This document shows positions 8,194 to 16,375 of a stretch of 43,699 bases of DNA, piece by piece. Below the pieces are notes generated by a model. It had not been told where the DNA came from, did no database searches, and worked only from the letters and a program-made list of their open reading frames with translations. Position 1 is the stretch's first letter. Each line of letters begins with the position of its first letter. A program made the position numbers and the translations under genes. Location: positions 1 through 43,699 of the forward strand of contig JAPLVB010000039.1 in assembly GCA_026397335.1 (NCBI GenBank), in the 5' to 3' direction. Source of the DNA: Candidatus Aenigmatarchaeota archaeon (GTDB taxonomy: Archaea; Aenigmatarchaeota; Aenigmatarchaeia; QMZP01).

Positions 8194-8943
8194 ATGACGC
8201 AAATCATATCGTTTGTTTCTGGAAAAGGTGGTGTTGGAAAAACAACACTCGTTTCAAATCTTGGTGCTGCGCTCGCGCAGCTCGGGAAGCAGGTCCTTGT
8301 GATTGACGGGAACCTTTCTGGCGCGAATCTGGGAATTCACCTGGGACTCTCGAATTTCTATCCGTTCTCGCTTAATGATGTTCTGAAAGGGAATGTTTCT
8401 CTGACGCATGCTGTCTACAGGCACTACCTTGGGTTTGATGTCATACCTGCATCAATGGTAGATATAGAGGTGAACCCGAGGAGGATGAAGTACGTGCTTT
8501 CAGATGTTGTGGGGAAGAAGGACTTCATTCTTATAGATTCCGCAGCAGGCATAGATAATGAGGTGCGCGCAGCTATTGAAGCTTCAGACAAAGTCATAAT
8601 AGTCACGAATCCAGAACTTCCTGCCATAGTTGATGCACTGAGGGTCAAAGCCCTCGCAGAGAAGCATAAAAGAGACGTGCTCGGGGTGGTTGTTAACAAG
8701 GTCCGCAAAGAGAAATTCGAGCTTACGGACAGGGAGATAGAGGAGATGCTTGGCCTCCATGTGATAGGAAAAATCCCCCACCACAAGAAAGTACGCGAAT
8801 CAATAGCAATAAAGAACCCTATTTTCTCATACTCCCCATACTCCCCTGTTTCTGCGGAGGTAAAGAAGCTTTCACATCTTCTGGCGGGAGAAGAAGCCCC
8901 GAGGATGGGATTCTGGTACAAGATTAACAGGATTTTCCGTTAA
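8194..8943 (+). CDS. minD: MinD/ParA-family P-loop ATPase
   Basis: 249 aa; SGKGGVGKTTLVSNLGAALAQLGKQVLVIDG deviant Walker A; LIDSAAGID. Confidence 0.9.
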   Translation: MTQIISFVSGKGGVGKTTLVSNLGAALAQLGKQVLVIDGNLSGANLGIHLGLSNFYPFSLNDVLKGNVSLTHAVYRHYLGFDVIPASMVDIEVNPRRMKYVLSDVVGKKDFILIDSAAGIDNEVRAAIEASDKVIIVTNPELPAIVDALRVKALAEKHKRDVLGVVVNKVRKEKFELTDREIEEMLGLHVIGKIPHHKKVRESIAIKNPIFSYSPYSPVSAEVKKLSHLLAGEEAPRMGFWYKINRIFR

Positions 8944-8974
8944 TCAAATAAATCTGCCAATACAATATATTACC

Positions 8975-9640
8975 ATGGTTGGAAATCCTATTCTGCTGAT
9001 AAATTTCAAGACTTACGAGGAAGGAACAGGGGATCGCGGCCTCAAAATGGCCAAAATAATAGAGAAGGTTGCGATGGAGACAAAAGCGAACATCGCGATT
9101 GCTGTCCAGATAGCCGAAATCCAGAGAATCGCTTCCGAGATATCCATACCTGTTTATTCCCAGCACATGGACGGGATACATTACGGCTCAAACACAGGAT
9201 GGATTCTTCCGGAGACCATAAAAAATGCCGGAGCGGCAGGCACGATTCTCAACCATTCCGAGCATCAGATGAAGCCTGACGCGCTCAGGGAGGCTGTTGA
9301 ACGGGCAAAAGAGGTCAGGCTGAAAACTGTTGTGTGCGCTAATACACCTGAGATGGCCAAGCAGGTTACAAAATTTTCACCAGATTATATTGCCGTGGAG
9401 CCGCCGGAACTTATAGGAGGAACTGTTTCCATCTCCAAGGCAAAACCCGAAGTTATAACGAATTCGCTCAAGAGCGTGGGCTCAATTCCCCTTCTTGTTG
9501 GGGCCGGAGTAAAAAACAAAGAGGATGTAAAGAAGGCAATACAGTTAGGTGCTTCAGGAGTCTTGGTGGCTTCAGGGGTGATGAAGGCACTGAACCCCGA
9601 AAAGGCGATTAAAGAGCTGGTGGCTGGTCTGAATGTATAA
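8975..9640 (+). CDS. tpiA: Triosephosphate isomerase (archaeal type)
   Basis: 221 aa; LINFKTYEEGTG, YSQHMDGIHYGSNTG, ILNHSEHQ, VAVEPPELIGG, LVGAGVKNKEDVKKAIQLGASGVLVASGV. Confidence 0.95.
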   Translation: MVGNPILLINFKTYEEGTGDRGLKMAKIIEKVAMETKANIAIAVQIAEIQRIASEISIPVYSQHMDGIHYGSNTGWILPETIKNAGAAGTILNHSEHQMKPDALREAVERAKEVRLKTVVCANTPEMAKQVTKFSPDYIAVEPPELIGGTVSISKAKPEVITNSLKSVGSIPLLVGAGVKNKEDVKKAIQLGASGVLVASGVMKALNPEKAIKELVAGLNV

Positions 9641-10133
9641 AAACTACCTTTGGGCAACAAACAGGATGAAATACGTGAAGAAGAAGCACAAGCAGGCCCC
9701 AGGGTGTTTGTTCTGCAACATAGCGAAAGACGACCCGGAAACACCAAAGAAGGTCCTCTGGAAGGACAAGGATATGATGGTCATAATGAACATATTCCCC
9801 TATAATGTGGGGCATCTGGAAGTGGTTCCTATAAAACATGTGGTGTGGCCAGAAGAGCTCACAGTCCAAGAATACCAGAAGATGTGGGAGATAGTAAGGC
9901 GAACAGTTCTTCTCCTGAAAAAAGCCCTTAATGCTCCCGCTTTTAATGTGGGGCTTAACATAGGAGGAGACCTGGCAGGAGGATCAATCCTGCATTTGCA
10001 CGTCCAGATAGTCCCAAGGTATGTGAGGGATTCGGGATTCATGGAAGTTACTGCTGGCACGAAGGTCATGCCCCAGTCTATTGATGAAACTTTCAAGAAT
10101 CTCAAGAAGCATGTTTCTGTCCTGAAGGGATGA
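9633..10133 (+). CDS. HIT-family nucleotide-binding hydrolase
   Basis: 166 aa; CLFCNIAKDDPETPKKVLWKDKDMMVIMNIFPYNVGHLEVVPIKH and catalytic HLHVQIVPR (HxHxH-like). Start may be internal (MKYVKKKHKQ). Confidence 0.9.
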   Translation: MYKNYLWATNRMKYVKKKHKQAPGCLFCNIAKDDPETPKKVLWKDKDMMVIMNIFPYNVGHLEVVPIKHVVWPEELTVQEYQKMWEIVRRTVLLLKKALNAPAFNVGLNIGGDLAGGSILHLHVQIVPRYVRDSGFMEVTAGTKVMPQSIDETFKNLKKHVSVLKG

Positions 10134-10278
10134 TTCACCTAACAGATTCGTTTTTAGTATACACTAGAGAATTACTCTTCCTTCGGCTTTTTTTCTGCCT
10201 TTGGCTTTCTCTTAAAGAATTTCCACATATCTTATTATTTGGGCGCACAGGTATAAATCCGCAATCCAAAATAAACAC

Positions 10279-10683
10279 ATGCTGGTAAAAGACGTCATGA
10301 CAAGGAACGTTGTGACCGTGCAGCGTGATACCCCGCTGCGGGAAGCAGCTGAAATAATGGCAGACAATCACATAGGATGCCTTGTTGTCAAGGCAGGGGG
10401 AAAAGTAAGCAGCATAATAACAGACAGGGACATGCTTGTTTTCATTGCTGACGAGAGCCACAGGAATCTGGATTCCTACAGGGTAAAGGATGTTATGTCA
10501 GACTATGTGATAACAATCCGCTCAACCAGCCCGGTTGAAAAGGCTGTGGAACTCATGACTGAGAATCGCATAAAAAAGATTCCTGTTGTGGATGATGACA
10601 GACTTGTCGGGATAATAACAATGAGCGACATTATATGGGCGCAACCGAAGCTTGCAGGCAAGCTTTCACAGAAAGCCAAATGA
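10279..10683 (+). CDS. Tandem CBS-domain protein
   Basis: 134 aa; VKDVMTRNVVTVQRDTPLREAAEIMADNHIGCLVV and VKDVMSDYVITIRSTSPVEKAVELMTENRIKKIPVVDDDRLVGIITMSDI. Confidence 0.92.
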   Translation: MLVKDVMTRNVVTVQRDTPLREAAEIMADNHIGCLVVKAGGKVSSIITDRDMLVFIADESHRNLDSYRVKDVMSDYVITIRSTSPVEKAVELMTENRIKKIPVVDDDRLVGIITMSDIIWAQPKLAGKLSQKAK

Positions 10684-10686
10684 TAT

Positions 10687-13011
10687 TCATTTTCTTCTCA
10701 GCTTCTTTTCCACATCCCCGACCAGCATAATCGTCTTTATGGCGACGTCAGGATTCACGGATATGGAGTCTATGCCTTCCTTGACCAGGAACTCGCAGAA
10801 TTCAGGGTAGTCTGAAGGTGCCTGGCCGCATATCCCGACCTTGCGCCTTGGGTTGTGCGCATGGGCCTTCCTTATCAGGTCCGAGATGAGGATTTTTACA
10901 GCAGCATTGCGCTCGTCAAAGATTTTTGAGAGTTTCTCTGAATCCCTGTCTATCCCCAGGGTGAGCTGGGTGAGGTCGTTCGAGCCGATTGAGAAGCCGT
11001 CAAAGATTTTTGAGAATTCATGCGCAAGGATTATGTTGCTCGGAATTTCGGCCATCACATAAAATTTGCACCCGCTTTTTCTGGAGAGGCCGAACCTCTC
11101 GCACTCTGCCAGGACTTTCTTCCCTTCCTCCACAGTCCTGCAGAAAGGGACCATAACAATCACGTTTTCTAGGCCCATGTCATTCCTCACAACTTTGAGG
11201 GCCTTGCACTCAAGCTCAAACGCCTCCACAAACCCTGGGTCATAATACCTGGAGGCCCCTCTCCATCCTATCATGGGATTCTCTTCCTTTGGCTCGAACT
11301 TGGCTCCTCCCTTTAGGCTTGCATATTCGTTCGTCTTGAAGTCCGAGAGGCGCACTATTACAGGGCGCGGGTAGAACGCGGCCGCGATTTTCCCTATGCC
11401 CATTGCCAGGGTGTTTATATATTTTTCAGCTTCATGAATCTCTATCAGGTGCAGGGGGTGTGCTCCTATGTAGCTGCTTATTATGAATTCTTCGCGGGCA
11501 AGCCCCACTCCGGCAACAGGGAGTTTCGCGAGGCTGAAAACCTCATCAGGCTCGCCCACATTAACCATTATCTCTGTCCTGGTTTTCGGGAATTTGGTTA
11601 TGTCCCTTTCCAGGACATGGAATCTGAGGACGCCTGAGTAAACCCTGCCTTCTCCTGTGGAGCAGTCCACTGTGACCTTCTGGCCTGGCCTGATGACAGA
11701 GGTGGCATCTCCTGTCCCCACCACGCAAGGGATTCCAAGCTCCCTGGATACTATTGCCGCATGGGCCGTTCTACCTCCTTTATTGGTTACAATCGCGGAG
11801 GCAATCTTCATTATAGGCTCCCAGTCAGGATCAGTCATGTCTGTCACAAGCACGTCACCCTTCCTGAACTTGTTAATCGCTTTTGCGGACCTGAGAACAT
11901 TGGCAGGGCCTGCCCCTATTCTGGTTCCTACAGCCATTCCCTTAAGAAGAACCTTGCCCTTATCCTTCAGGACATACTCCTTGAGCATGTTCTTGTTGCT
12001 GACGGAATGCACGGTCTCAGGCCTTGCCTGGACTATGTAGAGCTTGTTGGTCTCCCCATCAAGCACCCATTCTATATCCATGGGCTTCTTGTAGTGTTTC
12101 TCTATTATGATTGAATGCCTTGCAAGCTCAAGTATGTGGTGCGTGTCAAGGCAGAACCTGTTTATATCATGCTCGGAAACGCGCCTCTCCACATTCCTGA
12201 ACTTTCCCCTCACAAGCTTAACCCTCTTGTAGCCAAGCTTCTTCTCTATTATCGCCATGGTGGGCTTGAAAACTACGAACTCGTCAGGTATGACCTTTCC
12301 CTGGACAACATACTCTCCAAGCCCATAGGAGCCGTTTATCACAACAACCTTGTCGAAACCAGTATCCGGGTCAAGCGTGAATATCACGCCGGCTGCACCT
12401 ATATCACTCCTTCCCATCTTCTGGATCCCCACGGAAAGGCCTATCTTGAAGTGGTCAAATCCCTTGTCCACCCTGTAGGAGATGGCGCGGTTGGTGAACA
12501 GGGAAGCAAAACACTTCTTAACGTTCCTTATCAGGGCCTTCTCCCCGCGCACGTTTAGGTATGTTTCCTGTTGCCCTGCAAAGGATGCATCAGGCAAATC
12601 TTCAGCCGTTGCCGAGGAGCGCACAGCCACGTAAGGATTCCTGTGGTGGAGCTTTTCCCCCAAATGTTTGTAGGCAGAAAATATTGCTGACTTCAGCTCC
12701 GGGGACATGGGAGCGGAGGAGATTTTTTTGCGTATGAGCTTTCCTCTCCTGGCCAGGCCACGCATGTTGTGCGTATCCAGACCAGAGAGAGTGTTTCTCA
12801 CGAAAGATTTCAGGCCAGCATACTCTATGAAATGGCGGTATGCATCAGCAGTTATTGCAAAGCCTGGGAGAACAGGGACATTAACCTTGTTGTTCATTTC
12901 CCCAAGGCTTGCGCACTTGCCTCCCACAATCGGGGTGTCCTCCTTTCCAATCTCCTCAAACCATAGAATGAATTTTCCGGTCATATTTTTCGATAGAAGG
13001 TGTCGTACCAT
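10687..13011 (-). CDS. ppsA: Phosphoenolpyruvate synthase
   Basis: 774 aa; VGGKCASLGEM, RSSATAEDLPDASFAGQQETYLNV, catalytic GGRTAHAAIVSRELGIPCVVGTG, C-terminal IGICGQAPSD-type motif. True start is probably M10 (about 12984). Confidence 0.95.
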   Translation of the reverse strand: MVRHLLSKNMTGKFILWFEEIGKEDTPIVGGKCASLGEMNNKVNVPVLPGFAITADAYRHFIEYAGLKSFVRNTLSGLDTHNMRGLARRGKLIRKKISSAPMSPELKSAIFSAYKHLGEKLHHRNPYVAVRSSATAEDLPDASFAGQQETYLNVRGEKALIRNVKKCFASLFTNRAISYRVDKGFDHFKIGLSVGIQKMGRSDIGAAGVIFTLDPDTGFDKVVVINGSYGLGEYVVQGKVIPDEFVVFKPTMAIIEKKLGYKRVKLVRGKFRNVERRVSEHDINRFCLDTHHILELARHSIIIEKHYKKPMDIEWVLDGETNKLYIVQARPETVHSVSNKNMLKEYVLKDKGKVLLKGMAVGTRIGAGPANVLRSAKAINKFRKGDVLVTDMTDPDWEPIMKIASAIVTNKGGRTAHAAIVSRELGIPCVVGTGDATSVIRPGQKVTVDCSTGEGRVYSGVLRFHVLERDITKFPKTRTEIMVNVGEPDEVFSLAKLPVAGVGLAREEFIISSYIGAHPLHLIEIHEAEKYINTLAMGIGKIAAAFYPRPVIVRLSDFKTNEYASLKGGAKFEPKEENPMIGWRGASRYYDPGFVEAFELECKALKVVRNDMGLENVIVMVPFCRTVEEGKKVLAECERFGLSRKSGCKFYVMAEIPSNIILAHEFSKIFDGFSIGSNDLTQLTLGIDRDSEKLSKIFDERNAAVKILISDLIRKAHAHNPRRKVGICGQAPSDYPEFCEFLVKEGIDSISVNPDVAIKTIMLVGDVEKKLRRK

Positions 13012-13046
13012 TAACAGTATATTTTGTTAATGATGTGAGCACCTTC
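12996..13046. repeat. Nested hairpin element E6
   Basis: Outer GAAGGTG (12996-13002)/CACCTTC (13040-13046); inner CATTAAC (13009-13015)/GTTAATG (13026-13032). Confidence 0.65.
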
Positions 13047-13055
13047 ATTCCCTCC

Positions 13056-14150
13056 TCAGGCCTTCTTGAACCTTGTTTTCAGCTTCTTTAGTATCTCGCT
13101 CAGGGTCGTGTACTCCATCTCACTCGGCTCTAGCCTGTGCGGCTGGAAAGGACCGTTCCTGCGGATGAAATCAGCCATCTGGTTGCATTCCATCCTTGCC
13201 TTGTCAAAACCAGGGTCATCAAACATGTCTGCAGGAAGACCCAGCATGCCTTCAGCCAGCTGGAACCCCATTGCCATAACCCTCGGGGGACCGTCAAACC
13301 TTGACATATGCGCGTCCTTCTCAGAAACTGGCATGAACGGGCCATTGTGGCTTCCCCTGTTCCAGCCTGCCACAAAATAAGGGGTTGCAAAAGGCTCAAG
13401 AACCTCTCCCACATCAGGCAATCCTTTCTGCGCCCTGACAATCATCACTGGGTCGTCTTTCCCGACATACCTGCCTGCAATAAGGTTAAGCCTGTCTGTG
13501 GAAGTGACAGCTGCGATATCGTTTCCAACCTTCCTGCGGACCTCCTTTATTTCATACCTACCCACAGTCCCTATAAGCGCAAGCATGTCATACATCTCTT
13601 CCGGGCAGGAGAATATAACCTCCTTTTTCTCCACTATGTCATGCACAGTGAACTTGAAGCCTTGGTGCATGTCAGGGTCTATCACAAGCCCGGGATTGGA
13701 GAACGGGTCAGCAAACATCTTGTAAAGTGGGATGCTCCAGGCCCCAGGCTCTGTCTTGTCTGCCATGAAAATTATCACAGGCTCAGAAAGCCTTTCCTCA
13801 AAAGTCATCTCAGCGACTCCGGGACCCATACCCTTGAGATTTCCTGAAAAGGCAGTCTTGAGGATGTCCTGGCCGGCTCCGTAAAGCTTGAGCTGCTTGG
13901 CCCTGGCCGTTCCCTCAAGGAATATGTCCCAGGCAATCCCGTGTATCTCCTTGTTCGCGTCGCCTTTCTTGTGCGTCATTATTAGCTCAAGGTCATCACC
14001 GCACGCAGTCACATAGTAGTCAAGAATCTTTTTTTTATCCTTCGCATCCTCTAATGCCTTTCGCGCAAGCTCAAGAATCTCAGGATGCGAGTGGGAATGT
14101 CCAACCCAGCCGCCAACATCAGCCTTTATAACAGAAAGCGTAACCCTCAT
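13056..14150 (-). CDS. fbp: Fructose-1,6-bisphosphate aldolase/phosphatase (archaeal bifunctional type)
   Basis: 364 aa; TLSVIKADVGGWVGHSHSHPEIL, YYVTACGDDLELIMTHKKG, ADKTEPGAWSIPLYKMFADPFSNPGLVIDP. Confidence 0.94.
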   Translation of the reverse strand: MRVTLSVIKADVGGWVGHSHSHPEILELARKALEDAKDKKKILDYYVTACGDDLELIMTHKKGDANKEIHGIAWDIFLEGTARAKQLKLYGAGQDILKTAFSGNLKGMGPGVAEMTFEERLSEPVIIFMADKTEPGAWSIPLYKMFADPFSNPGLVIDPDMHQGFKFTVHDIVEKKEVIFSCPEEMYDMLALIGTVGRYEIKEVRRKVGNDIAAVTSTDRLNLIAGRYVGKDDPVMIVRAQKGLPDVGEVLEPFATPYFVAGWNRGSHNGPFMPVSEKDAHMSRFDGPPRVMAMGFQLAEGMLGLPADMFDDPGFDKARMECNQMADFIRRNGPFQPHRLEPSEMEYTTLSEILKKLKTRFKKA

Positions 14151-14250
14151 ACCATCACCTGTCCCGTCTATCCAACTGCTTAAACCCTCTTAATAATTAT
14201 GCAGAAACTTTAATATAAAGAAAAAACAATAATAATACAAAATAGAGAAT

Positions 14251-14320
14251 GAAGGTGGAACAGCAGAAAGAAGTTGCGAAGCAACTTCAATCGCAAATCC
14301 TTCTATAGGAATCCACTTTC
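14251..14320. repeat. Nested hairpin element E7
   Basis: Inner GAAGTTGC-GAA-GCAACTTC (14270-14288); outer GAAGGTGGA (14251-14259)/TCCACTTTC (14312-14320), one mismatch. Confidence 0.75.
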
Positions 14321-14342
14321 TGTCTAACATTTCAGGGGTGGT

Positions 14343-14558
14343 ATGATGGTAGGTATGGAAGTAGTGTACGGCAAGAATGCCGGCGCTGTATGGAGAGCGC
14401 TTAACGAGAAAGGCAAGCTTGGTTTAAGGGACATCTCAAAATTCACGAAACTCAGCATGCTTGAAGTCAACGGAGCGATAGGCTGGCTCGCAAAGGAAAA
14501 CAAGGTAAGAATGGTTGAAAACGGAGCAAAGGTATTTTACGAGCTTACCGGAAGATAA
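14343..14558 (+). CDS. Small winged-helix protein (DUF2582-like)
   Basis: 71 aa; GKNAGAVWRALNEKGKLGLRDISKFTKLSMLEVNGAIGWLAKENKVRM. Confidence 0.75.
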   Translation: MMVGMEVVYGKNAGAVWRALNEKGKLGLRDISKFTKLSMLEVNGAIGWLAKENKVRMVENGAKVFYELTGR

Positions 14559-14606
14559 ATTTCTTTTGGATTCAGAATTCTATTGAAGCCGGCTTCCTTA
14601 CAAACG

Positions 14607-16250
14607 TCATTTTCTTTTCATGTTGAAAACTATGGTGTGGAGCTTGGTCATCTCATCTATTGAGTAGTTCAAACCCTCCCTCCCGATTCCGGAATCCTTG
14701 TCCCCTCCAAATGGGAAGTTCCCGACACCATGGGCAGGAGAGCCGTTTATAGTAACAGAGCCGCTCTCGATATTCCTTGCCAGGTAAACAGCTTTGTCCA
14801 CATCCTGTGTGAAAACAGAGGCGTCAAGTCCATAACAGGAGCTGTTAGCGATTCTGAGCGCCTCTTCCATATCCTTTACCCTCATTACTGTGACCACGGG
14901 TCCGAACGTCTCCTGCCAGGCTATATCCATCTTCTCGGTTACATGGTCAAGGACAGTAGGCTCATAGAACAGGCCGCTCCTCTTCCCTCCGAGGAGCAGT
15001 TTAGCTCCCTTGGAAACAGCATCTTTCACAAGCGATTCCACCTTCTTCATCCCGTTCTCATTTATCAAAGGGCCTATTTTTGTGTCAGGCTCCTTGGGAT
15101 TTCCAACCTTCCATCCATTCACTTCATTTACGATCCTTTTGGCAAACTCGTCAGCTATACTCTCTACAACAAGTATTCTTGAAAGAGCATCACACCTTTG
15201 GCCTGAAAACTTGAGGGCGCCTGCAGCACATTCCTTGACGCTCGAGTCAAGGTCTGCATCCTCAAGGACAATTGCAGGGCTCTTGCCGCCAAGCTCCAGA
15301 TGAAGCTGTTTCATTCCGGCTATGGAAGCTATATGTTTTCCCACAGTAGTGGAGCCTGTGAAAGATATCATGTCTATTTTGGGGTGTGTTGCAAGCAAAT
15401 CCCCAATCTCCCCTCCCCCTCCTGTTATGACATTTAATCCACCTTTGGGAACTCCGGCAATCTCAGCCAGCCTTGTGAACATAAGCAAAGTTATAGGGTC
15501 ATCACTTGCGGCCTTGCACACGACTGCATTGCCGGAAGCAAGCGCAGGTGCGATTTTGGAGACGGAAATGAAAAGAGGGTAATTAAACGGGCATATTGCA
15601 AGCACCACTCCCATAGGTCTCCTTGAAACCAGGGCAAATTTCTGGGAGGTTCCGGAAATCAAATCTCCTGGTATGTATTCTCCGTACATTATTTTTGTTT
15701 CCTCGCATGAATAGTGTAACCGTTCGATTGTGGCTTTCACCTCACCTTCAGCGTAAGTTCGCGGCTTTCCAGCCTCCTTTATCAGCATGTCTATGAGTTC
15801 TTCCTTGTGTTCAGAAACAAGATCCTTTATCTTGTCCAGCATCTCAATCCTCTGGATGGTGTCCATTTTTGCCATGGCTGATTTTGCATTGAAAGCAGCT
15901 TCCACTGCACGCAGTGCATCTTCCTTTGAGGATTTCTGGACCCTTCCAACAAGCGAGTTATCATACGGATTTATCACCTCAAAAGTATGCCTGTTGGAGG
16001 ATTCAACCCATTCGCCGTTTATGAAGATTTTATAAATCATAGAGCCGTTAGAGGCAGAAGGGAACCTGACAGCATGCCAGATTTCGCTCGAAGGCGGCTG
16101 TGCCGCCTTCATTCCAATGTTGTCCATTGACACCACCCGATTTTCTAAAGAAGATGGATTTGCGTTTGCAGGCGCAATCTCCTTGGCTTTTGGAGGATTG
16201 TTTCTCTTGGAATTCTTTCCTGTCGGTTTGCGCTTGCTTTTAGTTTTCAC
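14607..16250 (-). CDS. Aldehyde dehydrogenase superfamily (GAPN/lactaldehyde dehydrogenase-like)
   Basis: 547 aa; SFTGSTTVGKHIA, LELGGKSPAIVLEDAD, FSGQRCDALSRI (catalytic Cys), EETFGPV-like. About 70 aa basic N-terminal extension precedes MIYKIFINGEWVES. Confidence 0.92.
   Translation of the reverse strand: MKTKSKRKPTGKNSKRNNPPKAKEIAPANANPSSLENRVVSMDNIGMKAAQPPSSEIWHAVRFPSASNGSMIYKIFINGEWVESSNRHTFEVINPYDNSLVGRVQKSSKEDALRAVEAAFNAKSAMAKMDTIQRIEMLDKIKDLVSEHKEELIDMLIKEAGKPRTYAEGEVKATIERLHYSCEETKIMYGEYIPGDLISGTSQKFALVSRRPMGVVLAICPFNYPLFISVSKIAPALASGNAVVCKAASDDPITLLMFTRLAEIAGVPKGGLNVITGGGGEIGDLLATHPKIDMISFTGSTTVGKHIASIAGMKQLHLELGGKSPAIVLEDADLDSSVKECAAGALKFSGQRCDALSRILVVESIADEFAKRIVNEVNGWKVGNPKEPDTKIGPLINENGMKKVESLVKDAVSKGAKLLLGGKRSGLFYEPTVLDHVTEKMDIAWQETFGPVVTVMRVKDMEEALRIANSSCYGLDASVFTQDVDKAVYLARNIESGSVTINGSPAHGVGNFPFGGDKDSGIGREGLNYSIDEMTKLHTIVFNMKRK
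16090..16110. repeat. Hairpin element E8
   Basis: GAAGGCGGC-TGT-GCCGCCTTC perfect 9-bp stem; within the N-terminal extension of the ALDH ORF. Confidence 0.8.
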
Positions 16251-16326
16251 GCCGGATCCACCCTAGATTTAATTATCGAGCTTCAATAAAAAGCCTTACT
16301 GCTTCGAAAAAGGCGCACAAGAGAAT

Positions 16327-16345
16327 GAAGTCGCGAAGCACCTTC
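16327..16345. repeat. Hairpin element E9 (degenerate)
   Basis: GAAGTCGC-GAA-GCACCTTC with two mismatches; right flank TATCGTGGATCCTTC resembles the E7 flank AATCGCAAATCCTTC. Confidence 0.55.
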
Positions 16346-16375
16346 TATCGTGGATCCTTCCAGCGAAAACCAAAC

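Noticed and set aside
10172-10228. Tiny minus-strand ORF MWKFFKRKPKAEKKPKEE (18 aa)
   Set aside because: Too short to separate from chance in an AT-rich spacer; conservation would be needed.
11657-12558. Plus-strand ORFs of 117-147 aa within ppsA
   Set aside because: Antisense shadows of the ppsA coding frame.
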